Of a DNA stretch of 12,416 nt, positions 5,791 to 12,082 are shown piece after piece. Both the position numbers and the translations under genes were made by a program. The number at the start of each line of letters is the position of its first letter. Positions within the stretch are counted from its first letter, which is position 1. The stretch spans positions 1 to 12,416 of the forward strand of contig JAHKLQ010000034.1 of assembly GCA_020854975.1 (NCBI GenBank), written 5' to 3'. The DNA comes from Methanobacterium sp. (GTDB lineage: Archaea > Methanobacteriota > Methanobacteria > Methanobacteriales > Methanobacteriaceae). A model generated the notes under the pieces. The model was not told the origin of the DNA. It saw only the letters and a list, made by a program, of their open reading frames with translations, and did not search any database.

Positions 5791-6453
5791 GTGGTGGAAA
5801 AATTAGCATCAAAATCTTCGATTCAATTTAAACCATTACTCCTCGTAACCATTGCCATTATCATTTTATTAGCTCTTTTCCCTTTATTATTCTGGAATAC
5901 CCCAATTTCATCAACGTATATAACTATTTTAACACCAATCACCAGCTTTTTAACTTTATGTTTGTTTATTTACACATCCTGGTGGTCATATAAAAATGAT
6001 CGAGATATTTTTAAGGCCTGGGGATTACTCACCCTGGGAATGGGATTATATTTCATTTCTAACATGCTTTATTTTATTTTTGAAAATATAACCGGTACAA
6101 TCTCATCACCTTCCATTGCTGATACCTTTTACATATTCGCATATGCCTTAGTAATCATTGGACTATTGTTTTTTCTAAAAAAACCATATAAAATCAGAAC
6201 AAAAGCTTTATTAGATGTTTTTATTGTTATGATATCTTTATTCTTCATTGTTTGGTTTCTTTTTGTTTGGCCAGTTGTGAAACCAAGTGATCCAAACACC
6301 ATAGCCATTATAAGGTCTATATCTTACCTATTCCTAGATATTATACTCTTGATTGTGTATCTTGGTGTGTTATTTAATAAAAATCTAAAGATAACACCAA
6401 CACCACTGGTTTTAATGACTTTAGGTATTTTCTCTCAATTTTTGGAGACATGA
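5791..6453 (+). CDS. N-terminal membrane half of a frame-broken sensor histidine kinase
   Basis: I use the GTG at 5791, nine bases after AAAGGG; a TTG at 5782 and a GTG at 5794 are alternatives. The 220 residues are nearly all membrane helices: about 17-35, 43-66, 77-97, 112-130, 141-162 and 172-195. The start of a seventh (about 206-217) reads PLVLMTLGIFSQF and ends abruptly with LET and a stop. This layout, with the IADTFYIFAYALVIIGLLFF helix, is that of multi-helix sensor regions in methanogen histidine kinases. The next frame continues the same helix (FGDMIYAYHAF), so one extra T in the run TTTTT at 6439-6443 would restore a single protein. The TGA overlaps the ATG of the downstream frame (ATGA, 6450-6453), so translational coupling of two subunits is a less likely alternative. 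On its own this fragment has no kinase domain. Confidence 0.7.
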   Translation: MVEKLASKSSIQFKPLLLVTIAIIILLALFPLLFWNTPISSTYITILTPITSFLTLCLFIYTSWWSYKNDRDIFKAWGLLTLGMGLYFISNMLYFIFENITGTISSPSIADTFYIFAYALVIIGLLFFLKKPYKIRTKALLDVFIVMISLFFIVWFLFVWPVVKPSDPNTIAIIRSISYLFLDIILLIVYLGVLFNKNLKITPTPLVLMTLGIFSQFLET

Positions 6454-7826
6454 TCTATGCATATCATGCATTTGAACCAAGTTTAGTGTATAAATGGATG
6501 TTCACCATCCTATACACTTCAGATACCATATTTGCCTCAGCAGCAGCCATAGCCTTTTTAAAAGATGTTGAAATTGATTTAAAATCTTGGATATCTTATT
6601 ATAACAACTCAAAGTTTACAAGTCAGTGGATTTCTTATTTGCCCTTAATTTTAGTTCTTTTCACCTACAGTCTTCTTCTCATCAGAACACCGGACAAGGC
6701 TTTAATCTGGGGTGTGGGAGTTATAATAGTGCTGGTAGTGATCAGGGAGATAGTATCATTAAATGAGATTAAAAAAGCCCAGATAGTTCTAAAAAGAAAC
6801 AAAGAAATAATTGCCAGTAGCGAGGAACAGCTTTCCTTTATCACCACCAACATGCTAGATCTTATCATGGAATCAGACAAAAACAGTGTTTTCAGATACG
6901 TAAGCCCATCATCTAATGAATTTTTAGGTATTCCACCTGAAAAGTTACTGGGAAAATCATTCTATGAATTTATCCACCCTCAGGACATGGAAGAGATTTC
7001 TACGAATCTTAATAATGCCGTAAAGACAGGTTCCAGTGTGAGGTTACAGTATCGTTATAAAAACGCTGCAGATAAGTATATATGGATAGAAAGCATTGGA
7101 AAACCAATTTTTGAACAGGGTGAGTTTAAGGGTTTTATTTACAGTAGCAGGGATATTTCCCAACAGAAAAAAGCAGAAAATATTGTTAAACAATCATTAA
7201 CGGAAAAAGAAACTCTCTTAAGAGAAATACACCATCGAGTGAATAACAATCTGCAGGTCATCTCCAGCCTGCTAAGTTTACAGTCCAGAAAGGTAGTGGA
7301 TGAAAGGGATCATGAACTTTTCCAGGAAAGCCAGAATCGAGTGCGTTCCATGGCCATGATCCATGAAAAATTATATCAATCTGACAATTTGAACTCCATA
7401 AACTTTTCAGACTATGTGAAAACACTTCTGGATAGTTTAATTTATGATGTTCCCCACAAATTATCAAATATCAATATAGACTTGGATGTTGAAAAAATTG
7501 AACTTAATATTGAAACATCTGTACCTTGTGGCCTTATAATAAATGAACTGGTTTCCAACAGCCTTAAACATGCCTACCCTGAAGGTGGTAAGGGCACTAT
7601 AAGCATAAAAATGCGTTCTTTAGACGATAAATATGAATTAATAGTGGCTGATGATGGTACAGGATCAGTTCAACAAGCAGACCTGGAAGAAGATAACTCT
7701 AACCTTGGCTTATATTTAGTTAATACCCTCATAAAACAGTTAGATGGGACTATCGAGGTTTTAGAAGGTAATGGAACTGGTTACAGGATTGTGTTCCAGG
7801 AATTGGAATACCAGAAAAGGGTATAG
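6450..7826 (+). CDS. PAS-domain sensor histidine kinase (HisKA_2 / HATPase_c), C-terminal part
   Basis: 458 residues. Residues 1-8 are the second half of a broken membrane helix; further helices lie at about 15-38, 61-79 and 85-104. A coiled linker leads to a PAS domain (about 124-240; YVSPSSNEFLGIPPEKLLGK, then FIHPQDMEEI and a closing YSSRDISQQKKAE). The H-box of the HisKA_2 type is LLREIHHRVNNNLQVISSLL at 256-275, with the phospho-accepting His at 261 or 262. The ATPase domain has the N-box NELVSNSLKHAYP (365-377), G1 box DDGTG (401-405) and G2 stretch NLGLYLV (418-424), so catalysis looks intact. It would autophosphorylate and pass phosphate to a receiver protein at the membrane. The signal is unknown. 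The ATG at 6450 has GGAG only two bases before it, which argues against it as a native start and for a frameshifted single gene beginning at 5791. Confidence 0.88.
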   Translation: MIYAYHAFEPSLVYKWMFTILYTSDTIFASAAAIAFLKDVEIDLKSWISYYNNSKFTSQWISYLPLILVLFTYSLLLIRTPDKALIWGVGVIIVLVVIREIVSLNEIKKAQIVLKRNKEIIASSEEQLSFITTNMLDLIMESDKNSVFRYVSPSSNEFLGIPPEKLLGKSFYEFIHPQDMEEISTNLNNAVKTGSSVRLQYRYKNAADKYIWIESIGKPIFEQGEFKGFIYSSRDISQQKKAENIVKQSLTEKETLLREIHHRVNNNLQVISSLLSLQSRKVVDERDHELFQESQNRVRSMAMIHEKLYQSDNLNSINFSDYVKTLLDSLIYDVPHKLSNINIDLDVEKIELNIETSVPCGLIINELVSNSLKHAYPEGGKGTISIKMRSLDDKYELIVADDGTGSVQQADLEEDNSNLGLYLVNTLIKQLDGTIEVLEGNGTGYRIVFQELEYQKRV

Positions 7827-7842
7827 ATTAACAAAGCCAGTT

Positions 7843-8328
7843 TTAAGTTTCATGGTCTAAAAAATCCATAAGGATCTTTTTATTGGTCTGGGCATTAACA
7901 TCATGGGGGTCTATCTTAAGGGTTTCCTCGAAACAATCCAGTGCTTCCTCATGTTTTCCCAGGTTCCCCAGTGCTGCTCCTTTATTGGATAGAGCCACCT
8001 TATTCTCCGTATCATACTTAAGGGCCTGGTCAAAACATTCAATGGCTTCTGTGAACATCTGGAGTTCATAATAAACAGCTCCTTTGTTAACCCAGGGATG
8101 GGGGTTTTCTTCATCAACAGTTATGGCCTTATCAAAGGCTTTCAGTGCTTCTTCATATCTACCCAGAGCCCTTAAAACATTACCTTTATTATTCCATGCT
8201 TCTATAAAGTTAGGATCAGCATCTAACGCTTCATTGTAACGTTTAAGTGCTTCTTCAAACTGACTGTTGTTATAAAAAAGAATCCCCTCATTATTCAACT
8301 TACCGGCTTTTTCATCTATAGAAGACAT
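7843..8328 (-). CDS. TPR-repeat protein (four repeats)
   Basis: 161 residues made almost wholly of four 34-residue TPR units: about 8-41, 42-75, 76-109 and 110-143, followed by a short capping helix. The units carry the expected W/L-G-Y-A-F-A-P pattern, for example AWNNKGNVLRALGRYEEALK and the repeated EEAL and LDPxx-like ends (DADPNF, KIDPHD). TPR stacks bind peptides or proteins; no other domain or signal peptide is present, so it is probably a cytoplasmic adaptor. AAAGGAGGA, about five bases before the ATG at 8328, is one of the best ribosome-binding sites in the window. It converges tightly with the kinase, with 16 bases between stop codons, so the two transcripts may overlap at their 3' ends. 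It may share a transcript with the lipoprotein gene 94 bases upstream. Confidence 0.93.
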   Translation of the reverse strand: MSSIDEKAGKLNNEGILFYNNSQFEEALKRYNEALDADPNFIEAWNNKGNVLRALGRYEEALKAFDKAITVDEENPHPWVNKGAVYYELQMFTEAIECFDQALKYDTENKVALSNKGAALGNLGKHEEALDCFEETLKIDPHDVNAQTNKKILMDFLDHET

Positions 8329-8422
8329 ATTCTTCCTCCTTTAATCTAATTTTTAAAGAATTATTAAAATCTCATAAAAACTGAACGCTTTTTGATAAAA
8401 TAAATTTTCACTAATCTTTTTT

Positions 8423-8962
8423 TTATTGATAGTTATCCTTAATTTTTATAGATCTGGCCAGGGTATTCATGGCAGGCTCCACTCGGCTTTGATATTCATC
8501 TATCAGGACTTCATCTGACCTGATGATGTAGGTCTGATTGTATTTAGAAAACGTGATCAGGGAAGAAATATATTCTGGACCAGTAAAGAGCACATCGTCC
8601 CTGCCCGTGTTTTTATAAACCAGTTTAATCCCATTTTCACCATCAACAGTCACAGACTCCTGGGTGATAACCTGAAAACGGGGGTATTCCTGAGGATAAT
8701 TATTAAGGTAGTTATCAACCACACTCTGAGGTGAAACATCAGTTGAGGTTATATCTATCAGGGTAGTGTTAGTACCCAGAGGTTTAAGCCCTACCAGGGA
8801 GTCAGTTGAGGTGACATCAACCACTGTCCAGTTTTCAGGTATGTTAAAACTAAGAATACTGTTTTCAAATGTATCCTCCAGGGACATGCAACCCGAAGAA
8901 AGGACAACAAATGATGAAACTAAGATTATCAGAACAATTTCATTAGATAAACTAATAAACAC
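8423..8962 (-). CDS. PsbP-like surface lipoprotein
   Basis: 179 residues. Residues about 8-24 are a hydrophobic signal sequence with the lipobox LSSGC, giving a lipid-anchored Cys25. The mature protein opens with ILSFNIPENWTVVD, the strand and P-W landmark of PsbP-like domains. It continues through DGENGIKLVYKN and TYIIRSDEVLIDEYQSR to a final helix ending ARSIKI. It is the third such protein in the window, but the sequences are well diverged. The start is a GTG at 8962 directly after AGGGGTGGT, which pairs with the 16S tail at short spacing; no ATG is available. It is likely on the outer face of the membrane; function unknown. The upstream region has a TATA box with two repeated palindromic elements, suggesting dedicated regulation. 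The TPR gene follows 94 bases downstream on the same strand. Confidence 0.78.
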   Translation of the reverse strand: MFISLSNEIVLIILVSSFVVLSSGCMSLEDTFENSILSFNIPENWTVVDVTSTDSLVGLKPLGTNTTLIDITSTDVSPQSVVDNYLNNYPQEYPRFQVITQESVTVDGENGIKLVYKNTGRDDVLFTGPEYISSLITFSKYNQTYIIRSDEVLIDEYQSRVEPAMNTLARSIKIKDNYQ

Positions 8963-8990
8963 ACCACCCCTAATTTAAAGTGTTATTAAT

Positions 8991-9010
8991 GTAATAGGTT
9001 GTAATAGGAA
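8991..9010. repeat. 10-bp tandem duplication
   Basis: GTAATAGGTT and GTAATAGGAA lie end to end, between the predicted transcription start and the GTG of the lipoprotein gene, so they fall in its leader. Confidence 0.35.
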
Positions 9011-9057
9011 CTATTTAAGATAACATATTCCTTACTATTATGTGGTGTCAAAGTAAA

Positions 9058-9067
9058 GGTTATATAC
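9058..9067 (-). promoter_or_regulatory. TATA box of the PsbP-like lipoprotein gene
   Basis: On the minus strand the sequence reads GTATATAACC just after an AACTGACAG element. Transcription would start near 9035, leaving a leader of about 70 bases to the GTG at 8962. Confidence 0.45.
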
Positions 9068-9139
9068 CTGTCAGTTAACCAAGTGCTTTTATTTTAATGG
9101 TAACTGTCAGTTATCATGTGCATTTTATTTTAATGGTAA
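9068..9139 (-). promoter_or_regulatory. Tandem 36-bp repeat with palindromic operator-like cores
   Basis: Two adjacent copies, 9068-9103 and 9104-9139, agree at roughly 30 of 36 positions when a small gap is allowed. Each holds CTGTCAGTTA. The middle boundary forms ATGGTAACTG-T-CAGTTATCAT (9097-9117), a near-perfect 10-bp palindrome. On the minus strand the copies end directly against the TATA box, the usual place for an archaeal activator or repressor site. Role inferred from position and symmetry. Confidence 0.5.
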
Positions 9140-9224
9140 AATTGGCCTATGATCAGGGTCAAGAGCCTTGGAAAAGATGGAAGATCGTGAAAATCGAACT
9201 CAACTAATTTAAAAAATTGTTAAA

Positions 9225-9518
9225 TTATTTTTTCCTTGGTGAAGTGTCAATTAACACCCTTACCGGTTTTTTACTGTAAGAATCGTTTTTAAGAATAATA
9301 TAAAATGGTCGCTGTTCTTTAATCTTTTCAAGTCGCAGAGGATGTAAAAGAGACTTAAAAGATTCCCCCACATCCTTAAGTTCAATTCCCTGCCTTCGGA
9401 GTAATGGCATGATTTTTTTGTTTAAAATATTTAACTGATCCTTCTTGAGCAACTGAGGCTGCAAAGTCATTTTATAAGGATTAGTATGTGTTTGAGAATT
9501 AATCATATGTTCGTTCAT
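9225..9518 (-). CDS. Small basic protein of unknown function
   Basis: I place the start at the ATG at 9518, nine bases after GGAGG (minus strand 9532-9528); a longer frame from 9545 lacks such a site. The 97 residues are rich in Lys and Arg, have no cysteine and no membrane segment. The N-terminal 20 residues are polar and probably disordered. The middle (about 22-50; LKKDQLNILNKKIMPLLRRQ) looks helical, and the end (about 70-92; RPFYIILKNDSY, then VRVLIDTS) looks like beta strands. The net positive charge would suit nucleic-acid binding, but no family is recognised. It has its own likely promoter: a TATA-like box at about 9592-9604 on the minus strand. It is 262 bases above the lipoprotein gene, whose operator-like repeats lie in the gap. 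Confidence 0.6.
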   Translation of the reverse strand: MNEHMINSQTHTNPYKMTLQPQLLKKDQLNILNKKIMPLLRRQGIELKDVGESFKSLLHPLRLEKIKEQRPFYIILKNDSYSKKPVRVLIDTSPRKK

Positions 9519-9591
9519 AAAAATATGCCTCCAAAATAATTCCATAAATAAACATTAAGAAATCACTGCAAAAACAGTAAATTCTAAAGGA

Positions 9592-9604
9592 GTATTTAAT
9601 TATA
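9592..9604 (-). promoter_or_regulatory. TATA-like box for the small basic protein gene
   Basis: Minus-strand reading CTATAATTAAATAC, 75-87 bases above the ATG at 9518, gives an expected leader of about 50 bases containing the GGAGG site. Confidence 0.35.
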
Positions 9605-9617
9605 GAAATGTTCTTCT

Positions 9618-9640
9618 AAAAAAAATGAGGGTAACCCCTT
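9618..9640 (-). terminator. Probable terminator of the DUF998 gene
   Basis: On the minus strand a GGGG-TTA-CCCT mini-hairpin is followed by an eight-T run (plus-strand A-run 9618-9625). It lies about 120 bases after the stop codon at 9760, and just above the promoter of the next gene. Confidence 0.4.
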
Positions 9641-9759
9641 ACAATAAAATTTATTTATCTAATTTATACTATAGTTCAGGAGACCATATATATTTTGTTT
9701 TAAGATTTCTAAAAATTTGAAAGGAAAATTGAATACCTTTACTATTATAGCTGGTGTGT

Positions 9760-10419
9760 CTAGAAATAACCATCAGTAAACCGGATCTTAACCCAGTCTT
9801 CACCCCGACTGGCGAGGTATCCTCCCAGGGCAGTGATGTATAATAGTGTGGGGTAGACAACGAAGCGTTCTGCACCACCCATACCCAGATAATTAATTAA
9901 AGGATTGTCAAATCCCATGATAAGGGTGCCTATTATTATTCCTAAGGGTATTAAACCAGTTACCATGGATACAATTACCATGGGAATGTTCAATCCCAGA
10001 CGGTAGGAAAACAGGACGGTTAAACTTCCAAATAAGAATGCGATGAAGCTAGAATAAGTATGAACGTCACCGGCATATATAGGGAATAGTCCCACACCCA
10101 CTACTCCCAGAGCTGCCAACAGGAGACACGCTGAAAACAATCGACAACCCCCACTTTTAAGGATTAAATAAACAGCAACCAGAGCTAATATACCCATTAA
10201 GGTTACGCTGATGTTGAAGATGGTGGCTGAAGGTTCCACTGGGGGTAAGGTGCCTCCCAGGTCACTGAGAGTATTGGTGGATGTGCTGTATCCAGGATAC
10301 TGAGTTTCTGCCAGATTAATGGCCATGAAAAACTGTACAGTGGCAATGAGTAAGATAATGCCTGCTGCTTTATAATAATCCTTTTCTGGATGAAATATAC
10401 TTCCCCTCTGGATCTTCAT
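9760..10419 (-). CDS. DUF998 family membrane protein
   Basis: 219 residues with about six membrane helices: roughly 17-36, 66-87, 94-113, 119-139, 144-169 and 185-203. The landmarks of the DUF998 family are present in order: YPGYSTSTNTLSDLGG between helices 1 and 2 (about 41-56), LFPIYAGDVHTYSS with a His (111-124), and GGAERFVVYPTLLYITALGG with the conserved Glu-Arg pair (181-200). The family is widespread in archaea and bacteria; its molecular role is not established. The ATG at 10419 follows GGGGGAGGT by four bases, an excellent start. It is a single gene, ending in its own T-run. The region above carries a 30-bp tandem repeat with a palindromic AATGATCATT core next to a TATA-like box, which may be a regulatory site. 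Confidence 0.85.
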   Translation of the reverse strand: MKIQRGSIFHPEKDYYKAAGIILLIATVQFFMAINLAETQYPGYSTSTNTLSDLGGTLPPVEPSATIFNISVTLMGILALVAVYLILKSGGCRLFSACLLLAALGVVGVGLFPIYAGDVHTYSSFIAFLFGSLTVLFSYRLGLNIPMVIVSMVTGLIPLGIIIGTLIMGFDNPLINYLGMGGAERFVVYPTLLYITALGGYLASRGEDWVKIRFTDGYF

Positions 10420-10451
10420 CTGTACCTCCCCCTTAAAATTTATAGTTTCCC

Positions 10452-10468
10452 CTTAAATAATTATTTAA
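10452..10468 (-). promoter_or_regulatory. TATA-like box of the DUF998 gene
   Basis: TTAAATAATTATTTAA is itself a palindrome and lies 34-50 bases above the ATG at 10419. The leader would be very short but would still contain the strong ribosome-binding site. Confidence 0.4.
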
Positions 10469-10477
10469 CCATTTTTA

Positions 10478-10537
10478 AGGTTTATTTTAATGATCATTGA
10501 ATTTTTTAGGTTTACTCTAATGATCAATAAATCTTCA
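10478..10537 (-). repeat. 30-bp tandem repeat upstream of the DUF998 gene
   Basis: Units at 10478-10507 and 10508-10537 agree at about 23 of 30 positions, sharing AGGTTTA and TAATGATCA. In the first unit the core is the perfect palindrome AATGATCATT. The second unit runs into the stop codon of the gene upstream (10535-10537). The position just above the TATA-like box suggests an operator pair; this is inferred. Confidence 0.5.
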
Positions 10538-11218
10538 CTGAAAATCAACAGATGGCTTTAACTTTTTAAGTTCGCTTAATGCCTTATGATAGGCAGTTTC
10601 AGTTATATTCCCATCATCATACAATGCCTTCAGTTCAAAGGTTATGTTTTTAATGGTTATCCTGTCTCCTTTATTACGGAGGTGGGCATAGGCCATGAGT
10701 ACAATGGGATCTTCCTGTGCCAGATCATAAATCGTTTCCGGACTCTTATTTTTACCTTCAGCTTTAATCACAGCATCCATTACCATGAGATTAACAGTTT
10801 TAGCATCAGTGTTAACAGGAGGCACTGCTTTTACAGTGGCACTGACGATTTGCTGGTTAACAGTTTCTCTGAATCTACTGAAATGCACAGAATAGTTTTC
10901 CTGCCAGTTTAAAGATTTTTTGTTCACCACATGGTTTAAACTATCAATTAAAGTGTAGAAAACACCACCATTTTCCCCATAGATGTTATCTGTTTCAGGA
11001 TAGTAAGGAGTGGTTAACTCACACACCCATTTAGCATGGTGTTCATGGTCGGTTATTATAACATAGAATTCAGCAACTTCCCTTTTACCCATAGGATTGG
11101 TTTTAAATTCTCCAATGACAATTTCACCGGTTATTTCATCTCCAGGAACCAGTTCAGTTAATAATTTAGTATGGTAATCCTCCAGATCTTCCTGGTCAGT
11201 TAAACCAAAATCCAACAT
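10535..11218 (-). CDS. Unrecognised 227-residue two-part protein
   Basis: Soluble, no signal peptide or membrane helix. The first part (about 20-135) is strand-rich and starts LVPGDEITGEIVIGEFKT; together with EVAEFYVIITDHEHHAKWVC this looks like a small beta-barrel, perhaps OB-fold-like. A helix at about 88-101 and further strands follow (VSATVKAVPPV). The second part (about 140-220) is helical: LMVMDAVIKAEGK, ETIYDLAQEDPIVLMAYAHL, and a closing pair resembling a winged-helix or helical hairpin (ITIKNITFELKALYDDGNIT, then YHKALSELKKL). Barrel plus helical tail would suit nucleic-acid or protein binding, but I recognise no family and claim no function. The ATG at 11218 has GGGAG about nine bases upstream. 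Palindromic elements just above it may control it. Confidence 0.75.
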   Translation of the reverse strand: MLDFGLTDQEDLEDYHTKLLTELVPGDEITGEIVIGEFKTNPMGKREVAEFYVIITDHEHHAKWVCELTTPYYPETDNIYGENGGVFYTLIDSLNHVVNKKSLNWQENYSVHFSRFRETVNQQIVSATVKAVPPVNTDAKTVNLMVMDAVIKAEGKNKSPETIYDLAQEDPIVLMAYAHLRNKGDRITIKNITFELKALYDDGNITETAYHKALSELKKLKPSVDFQ

Positions 11219-11251
11219 TGTCCTAAACTCCCGTTATAATTTTGTTTAAAT

Positions 11252-11266
11252 TAACACATGGTGTTA
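11252..11266 (-). promoter_or_regulatory. Perfect palindrome upstream of the 227-residue protein gene
   Basis: TAACAC-ATG-GTGTTA, six-base arms with a three-base spacer, centred about 40 bases above the ATG at 11218. It borders a TTTAAATTAA stretch that could be the TATA box, an arrangement expected for a dimeric repressor. Its role is inferred. Confidence 0.4.
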
Positions 11267-11281
11267 GATATCTTTTTTTTC

Positions 11282-11330
11282 ATTGATACTTTTTTAGCTA
11301 TATCAATCATAATCTGTTTTGATATCAATC
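11282..11330 (-). promoter_or_regulatory. Three TATCAAT elements between two minus-strand genes
   Basis: TATCAAT occurs at 11301-11307 and 11323-11329 on the plus strand, and inverted at 11282-11288. The third forms the perfect palindrome TTGATATCAA (11319-11328). Spacing is about 20 bases, near two helical turns. It lies downstream of one gene and upstream of the 227-residue protein gene, so it could help control the latter. Confidence 0.3.
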
Positions 11331-11370
11331 AATTAAAATACTCTCAAACTCAGTCCCTTCATCCTATTTT

Positions 11371-11823
11371 TTAGGGATCTTCATGGATTTGAATGTTCAA
11401 AGCCCTTAATATTTTCTTTATACCATGGTCAGTGGTAATCACTCTACCCAGCATGGTACCTGCAGTGATACTGAGTATCAGGGCGGATAAGAGAGTCCCC
11501 TGTATATATTGACTTAGGTAAGATGTCCTGGTGAAGGTGAAGATAAGGTAACAGATAAGTATTATGGCTCCGATCCAATCTATACGGCCAATAACATGAT
11601 TAGTTTTCTCATCCCAACTGAGACGATACATACGACTGACCAGGGTACCCACACCTACTCCGATTAGTATTCCACCCAGGGCCCAGGCAATACTTACGGA
11701 ATCATTCAGTATTTCATATGCAATCACTGCTAACATGATGATCATCATGGTCAAATAAATTCTAAGACGTTTGACTAGACGTTTATCAACATACTCTGCA
11801 GGAGATGGTTCTTTGTTTGTCAT
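11371..11823 (-). CDS. Four-helix integral membrane protein of unknown function
   Basis: 150 residues. A charged cytoplasmic-looking N-terminus (KEPSPAEYVDKRLVKRLR) is followed by helices at about 22-38, 43-62, 82-98 and 108-128. The second is glycine-rich (ALGGILIGVGVGTLVSRMYR). The loop after it reads LSWDEKTNHVIGRIDWIGA and the C-terminus is charged (HGIKKILRALNIQIHEDP). The helix pairs look like two similar halves, each ending in G-x-R (GTLVSR, GTMLGR). The positive charges place both ends inside by the positive-inside rule. No active-site motif or recognised family. The ATG at 11823 has at best a weak ribosome-binding site (GGTATAAG), and a TATA-like box at 11872-11880 would leave a short leader. 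It is divergent from the receiver-domain gene at 12083. Confidence 0.78.
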   Translation of the reverse strand: MTNKEPSPAEYVDKRLVKRLRIYLTMMIIMLAVIAYEILNDSVSIAWALGGILIGVGVGTLVSRMYRLSWDEKTNHVIGRIDWIGAIILICYLIFTFTRTSYLSQYIQGTLLSALILSITAGTMLGRVITTDHGIKKILRALNIQIHEDP

Positions 11824-11871
11824 GTTCTTATACCAATTATAATATCTTTGAACATCCTCTAAACTTCTCTT

Positions 11872-11880
11872 GTATTTAAT
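11872..11880 (-). promoter_or_regulatory. TATA-like box for the four-helix membrane protein gene
   Basis: Minus-strand ATTAAATAC, about 50-57 bases above the ATG at 11823, predicts a leader of around 27 bases. Beyond it two copies of TTTAATTAAG (11893-11902, 11912-11921) lie in the divergent spacer. Confidence 0.3.
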
Positions 11881-12028
11881 ATGGGCTGGAGATTTAATTA
11901 AGTTAATGCATTTTAATTAAGGAAGGATGAGTTTTTTAGATTAATATATTTTTTATTCCTTAGATACAGCTTTTACTAACTATCTTCCCCTATCTTATTG
12001 GATGTTATTTTATACTGCACAATATTTC

Positions 12029-12039
12029 CTGTATAACTA
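12029..12039 (+). promoter_or_regulatory. TATA-like box for the receiver-domain gene
   Basis: CTGTATAACTA lies about 45-54 bases above the GTG at 12083, predicting a leader of roughly 20-25 bases. Confidence 0.35.
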
Positions 12040-12082
12040 AAAATTAATAGTAGTGTGAACATAATATGCTTAGTTGATTCAT

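Noticed and set aside
7258..7467. Antisense frame within the kinase H-box region
   Set aside because: Explained by the kinase coding strand, which carries all expected motifs.
5791..7826. Two independent genes forming a split sensor
   Set aside because: Not excluded, but the break falls inside a membrane helix and GGAG is too close to the second ATG, so a frameshift is preferred.
7911..8117. Second frame inside the TPR gene
   Set aside because: The TPR frame explains the sequence, with four regular 34-residue repeats and a strong start.
9068..9139. 36-bp repeat as a CRISPR array
   Set aside because: Only two units, directly adjacent with no spacer, imperfect, and no cas genes in the window.
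11824..12082. Structural RNA or tRNA in the divergent spacer
   Set aside because: No cloverleaf, no T-loop or anticodon-arm pattern, and AT-rich sequence throughout.
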